A stretch of 64,000 nucleotides of DNA from Pseudomonas sp. LS.1a (lineage in GTDB: Bacteria > Pseudomonadota > Gammaproteobacteria > Pseudomonadales > Pseudomonadaceae). The notes below the pieces were generated by a model. It saw only the letters and a program-made list of their open reading frames with translations. It did no database searches and was not told where the DNA came from. Positions 62,243-64,000 of the stretch are shown here, one piece after another. The stretch covers positions 3,202,001 through 3,266,000 of the forward strand of contig NZ_CP092827.1 in the NCBI RefSeq assembly GCF_022533585.1, read 5' to 3'. A program made the position numbers and the translations under genes. Every line of letters starts with the position of its first letter. The first letter of the stretch is position 1.

Positions 62243-62989
62243 TCAGCGCCCGCCGCCCAGGTCGATGAAGCTGCCGGTGGAGTACGAGGCTTTGTCCGAG
62301 AGCAGCCAGAGGATCGCCTCGGCCACTTCCTCGGGGCGCCCACCACGGCCCATGGGCAAGCCGGGCTCAAGCTTGCTGACCCGGTCGGGGTCGCCGGACA
62401 GCGCATGGAACCCGGTATGAATGTAGCCTGGCCGTACGCCATTGACCCGCACGCCCTCGCCTGCCACTTCCTTTGCCAGGCCAACGGTGAAGGTGTCGAG
62501 GGCGCCCTTGGAAGCGGCATAGTCCACGTATTCGTTGGGCGAGCCCAGGCGTGCGGCTACCGACGACACGTTGACGATGGCCCCGCCCTGCCCGCCGTGC
62601 CGGCGCGCCATGCGCAGCAGCGCGTGCTTGGCACAGAGCATGGGGCCGACGATGTTGGTCTTCATGACCTTGAGCAGGCGAAATTCGGACATGTCCTCGA
62701 CCCGGCTTTGCTGGCCAATGGTGCCGGCGTTGTTGACCAGTGCGGTGACCGGGCCGAGCTCTTCGTCCACGCGCTGGAACAGCTGGATGATCTCATCTTC
62801 GACGCTGGTGTCGGCGCGTACGGTGATGGCCTCGGCACCCAGGGCACGAACCTGGTCGAGGATGTTCTCGGCGGCCTGGTCGTTGGTGTGGTAGTTGATG
62901 CAGATGCGGTAGCCCTGGCGGGCGGCCAGCAGTGCCGTGGCGGCGCCGATGCCACGGCTGGCACCGGTGATCACGATGACTTTCTCCAT
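62243..62989 (-). CDS. Short-chain dehydrogenase/reductase (SDR)
   Basis: 248 residues from ATG 62989 (MEKVIVITGASRGIG). NAD(P)-binding TGASRGIGAATA near residues 8-19, NNAG in LVNNAGTIGQQ near 85, the catalytic tetrad with S in NVSSVAARLG, and YxxxK in YVDYAASKGALD near 155-166. An arginine after the first motif strand suggests NADPH may be preferred. 3-oxoacyl-ACP reductase-like, but the substrate is unknown. Ends 10 bases before the converging hybrid kinase gene. Confidence 0.92.
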   Translation of the reverse strand: MEKVIVITGASRGIGAATALLAARQGYRICINYHTNDQAAENILDQVRALGAEAITVRADTSVEDEIIQLFQRVDEELGPVTALVNNAGTIGQQSRVEDMSEFRLLKVMKTNIVGPMLCAKHALLRMARRHGGQGGAIVNVSSVAARLGSPNEYVDYAASKGALDTFTVGLAKEVAGEGVRVNGVRPGYIHTGFHALSGDPDRVSKLEPGLPMGRGGRPEEVAEAILWLLSDKASYSTGSFIDLGGGR

Positions 62990-63112
62990 GGATATGCCAA
63001 TCGTTTGGGAAGGGAGCATCGACAATAGGGGAAAAGGCTGCGCATGGGAATGACCAAGGTCAGCTCAGCCGCCCCATCGGCTTTTGCCCCTGGGCGATGT
63101 GTATTCCTTCAA

Positions 63113-64000
63113 TTACTGCCTGGTCTGGCTCTGCCTCGGAAACAACGACTCGAATCGCGGCGTCGCCCGCGCAACGAAACCCAGGCCCTGGTGCATGATG
63201 AAATAGGCGGCGACGTCATGCCGCTCGGCGAAGGCATAGCCTTCCTCCGGGCCGAGCACCATCAACAATGTATCCAGGGCATCGGCACGCAGCACCGAAG
63301 GGTCGACCACCGACACTGCCGCCAGTGCGTGCCTGACCGGCCTGCCGACACGTGGATCGAAGGTGTGCGAATAGCGCTGGCCACCTTCCTCGAAGTAGTT
63401 GCGGTAGTCGCCGGCGGTGGCAACGCCGTAGCCATCCAGGGCAATGGCGCGCTCCACTTGCTGCTCGCCCTCGCCACTCGGTACCTCTAGGGCGATGCGC
63501 CAGAGCGAGCCATCCGGCTTGCGGCCGACCCCCTTGAGTTCGCCGGTGATCTCGACCAGATAGGCCTGGATACCCAGGGCCGAAAGCCTCTCGCCGACCC
63601 GATCCACGGCATAGCCGGCGAGCATGCTGTCGAAATCCAGCTGCGCCGCGACATCCTTGCACAGCTTTTCTCCCTCCAGGTGCAAGTGCTGGAGCCCTAC
63701 CCGGGCCTGCTCCCGTGCCAGCGCCTCGGCGTCCGGCACCTGCCGCCCTCGTGACTGCGGGCCGAAGCCCCAGAGGTTCAACAATGGCAAAACCGTCAGG
63801 TCGAAAGCCCCGCCACTCTCGCGGAACAGCGACTCACCGTACACCAGCAAGTGCCGCATCTCTTCCGGCACCGCCTGACAGGCGCCGGCCGGCAGAGCGT
63901 TGAAGCGGGAAACCACAGAGTCGCCGCGCCAGTTGGAAAACTGCCTGTCGAGCGCCTCGAGCATCATCTCGACTTCGGCCTTTACCTGCTGCGCACCGGG
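63113..64000 (-). CDS. apbE: FAD:protein FMN transferase ApbE (5' end outside window)
   Basis: 296 codons are visible; the frame is open to the right edge, so the N-terminal part (with the signal or lipoprotein sequence in most family members) is missing. Family blocks: FSNWRGDSVVSRFNAL, GGAFDLTVLPLLNLWGFG, LDFDSMLAGYAVDRVGERL, GELKGVGRKPDGSLWRIAL, VATAGDYRNYFEEGGQRYSHTFDPRVGRPV (read in parts) and VLRADALDTLLMVLG with the metal/flavin-binding aspartate. ApbE transfers FMN to serine/threonine of flavoproteins such as NqrB/C. It converges on nothing on this side. Confidence 0.92.
   Translation of the reverse strand, partial: PGAQQVKAEVEMMLEALDRQFSNWRGDSVVSRFNALPAGACQAVPEEMRHLLVYGESLFRESGGAFDLTVLPLLNLWGFGPQSRGRQVPDAEALAREQARVGLQHLHLEGEKLCKDVAAQLDFDSMLAGYAVDRVGERLSALGIQAYLVEITGELKGVGRKPDGSLWRIALEVPSGEGEQQVERAIALDGYGVATAGDYRNYFEEGGQRYSHTFDPRVGRPVRHALAAVSVVDPSVLRADALDTLLMVLGPEEGYAFAERHDVAAYFIMHQGLGFVARATPRFESLFPRQSQTRQ

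Overview
The window looks like chromosomal DNA from a fluorescent pseudomonad of the Pseudomonas putida group. It is GC-rich, and nearly every intergenic gap carries P. putida-type REP elements (the 'GGGAGCGGGTTTACCCGCGAA' and 'GGAGCGGCCTTGTGTCGCGAAAGGG' families). The gene content also fits: mdc/mad malonate genes, pobA with an AraC-type activator, liuR-mvaB, a CrcY-type sRNA, a large MnxG-like multicopper oxidase and a MocR regulator. I see no insertion sequence, prophage, CRISPR array, tRNA or rRNA. Most of the window is ordinary core or niche metabolism, but several RNA-level control elements can be read directly from the sequence.

Layout. 1-4306: 5' part of an MnxG-like giant multicopper oxidase (-). 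4872-12331: malonate decarboxylase operon mdcABCDEGH followed by the MadLM carrier (-), with many 1-4 bp overlaps. 12636-14874: HIBCH-like CoA hydrolase and acyl-CoA dehydrogenase (+). 15037-19774: LysR regulator, DUF2790 protein, TrmK, RidA, RlhA. 19887-21820: atypical sigma-54 activator divergent from a small conserved protein. 21927-28745: cobalamin riboswitch, then cobW, cobN and a chlD gene split by an apparent programmed -1 frameshift (-). 28954-29973: ilvE. 30192-40353: small membrane, periplasmic and regulatory genes (PACE exporter, YegP-like, DUF2950/DUF3300 pair, VIT-like, EamA, second RidA, AraC). 40500-45767: TetR, EamA remnant, sulfonate-type binding protein with a flavin monooxygenase, ureidoglycine aminohydrolase-like cupin, START protein. 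45854-50306: Lrp, ornithine cyclodeaminase, LysR, gamma-glutamyltransferase. 50543-54237: pobA/AraC and liuR-mvaB. 54393-54773: sigma-54 promoter and CrcY sRNA. 54770-64000: MgtC-like protein, DUF3203 protein, CcoG, MocR, two tandem hybrid kinases, SDR, partial ApbE.

How it fits together. The mdc/mad genes take up malonate and decarboxylate it on an acyl carrier subunit. The HIBCH/ACAD pair and liuR-mvaB belong to branched-chain amino acid catabolism. cobW-cobN-chlD is a B12-riboswitch-controlled cobalt-chelatase locus with no separate small-subunit gene, and the frameshift could supply both AAA+ subunits. CrcY contains six AAnAAnAA motifs, and similar motifs sit at or near the starts of madL, pobA, the ornithine cyclodeaminase gene, the HIBCH-like gene and the ureidoglycine aminohydrolase-like gene. 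This suggests that part of the window is under Hfq/Crc catabolite control, which is an inference from sequence only.
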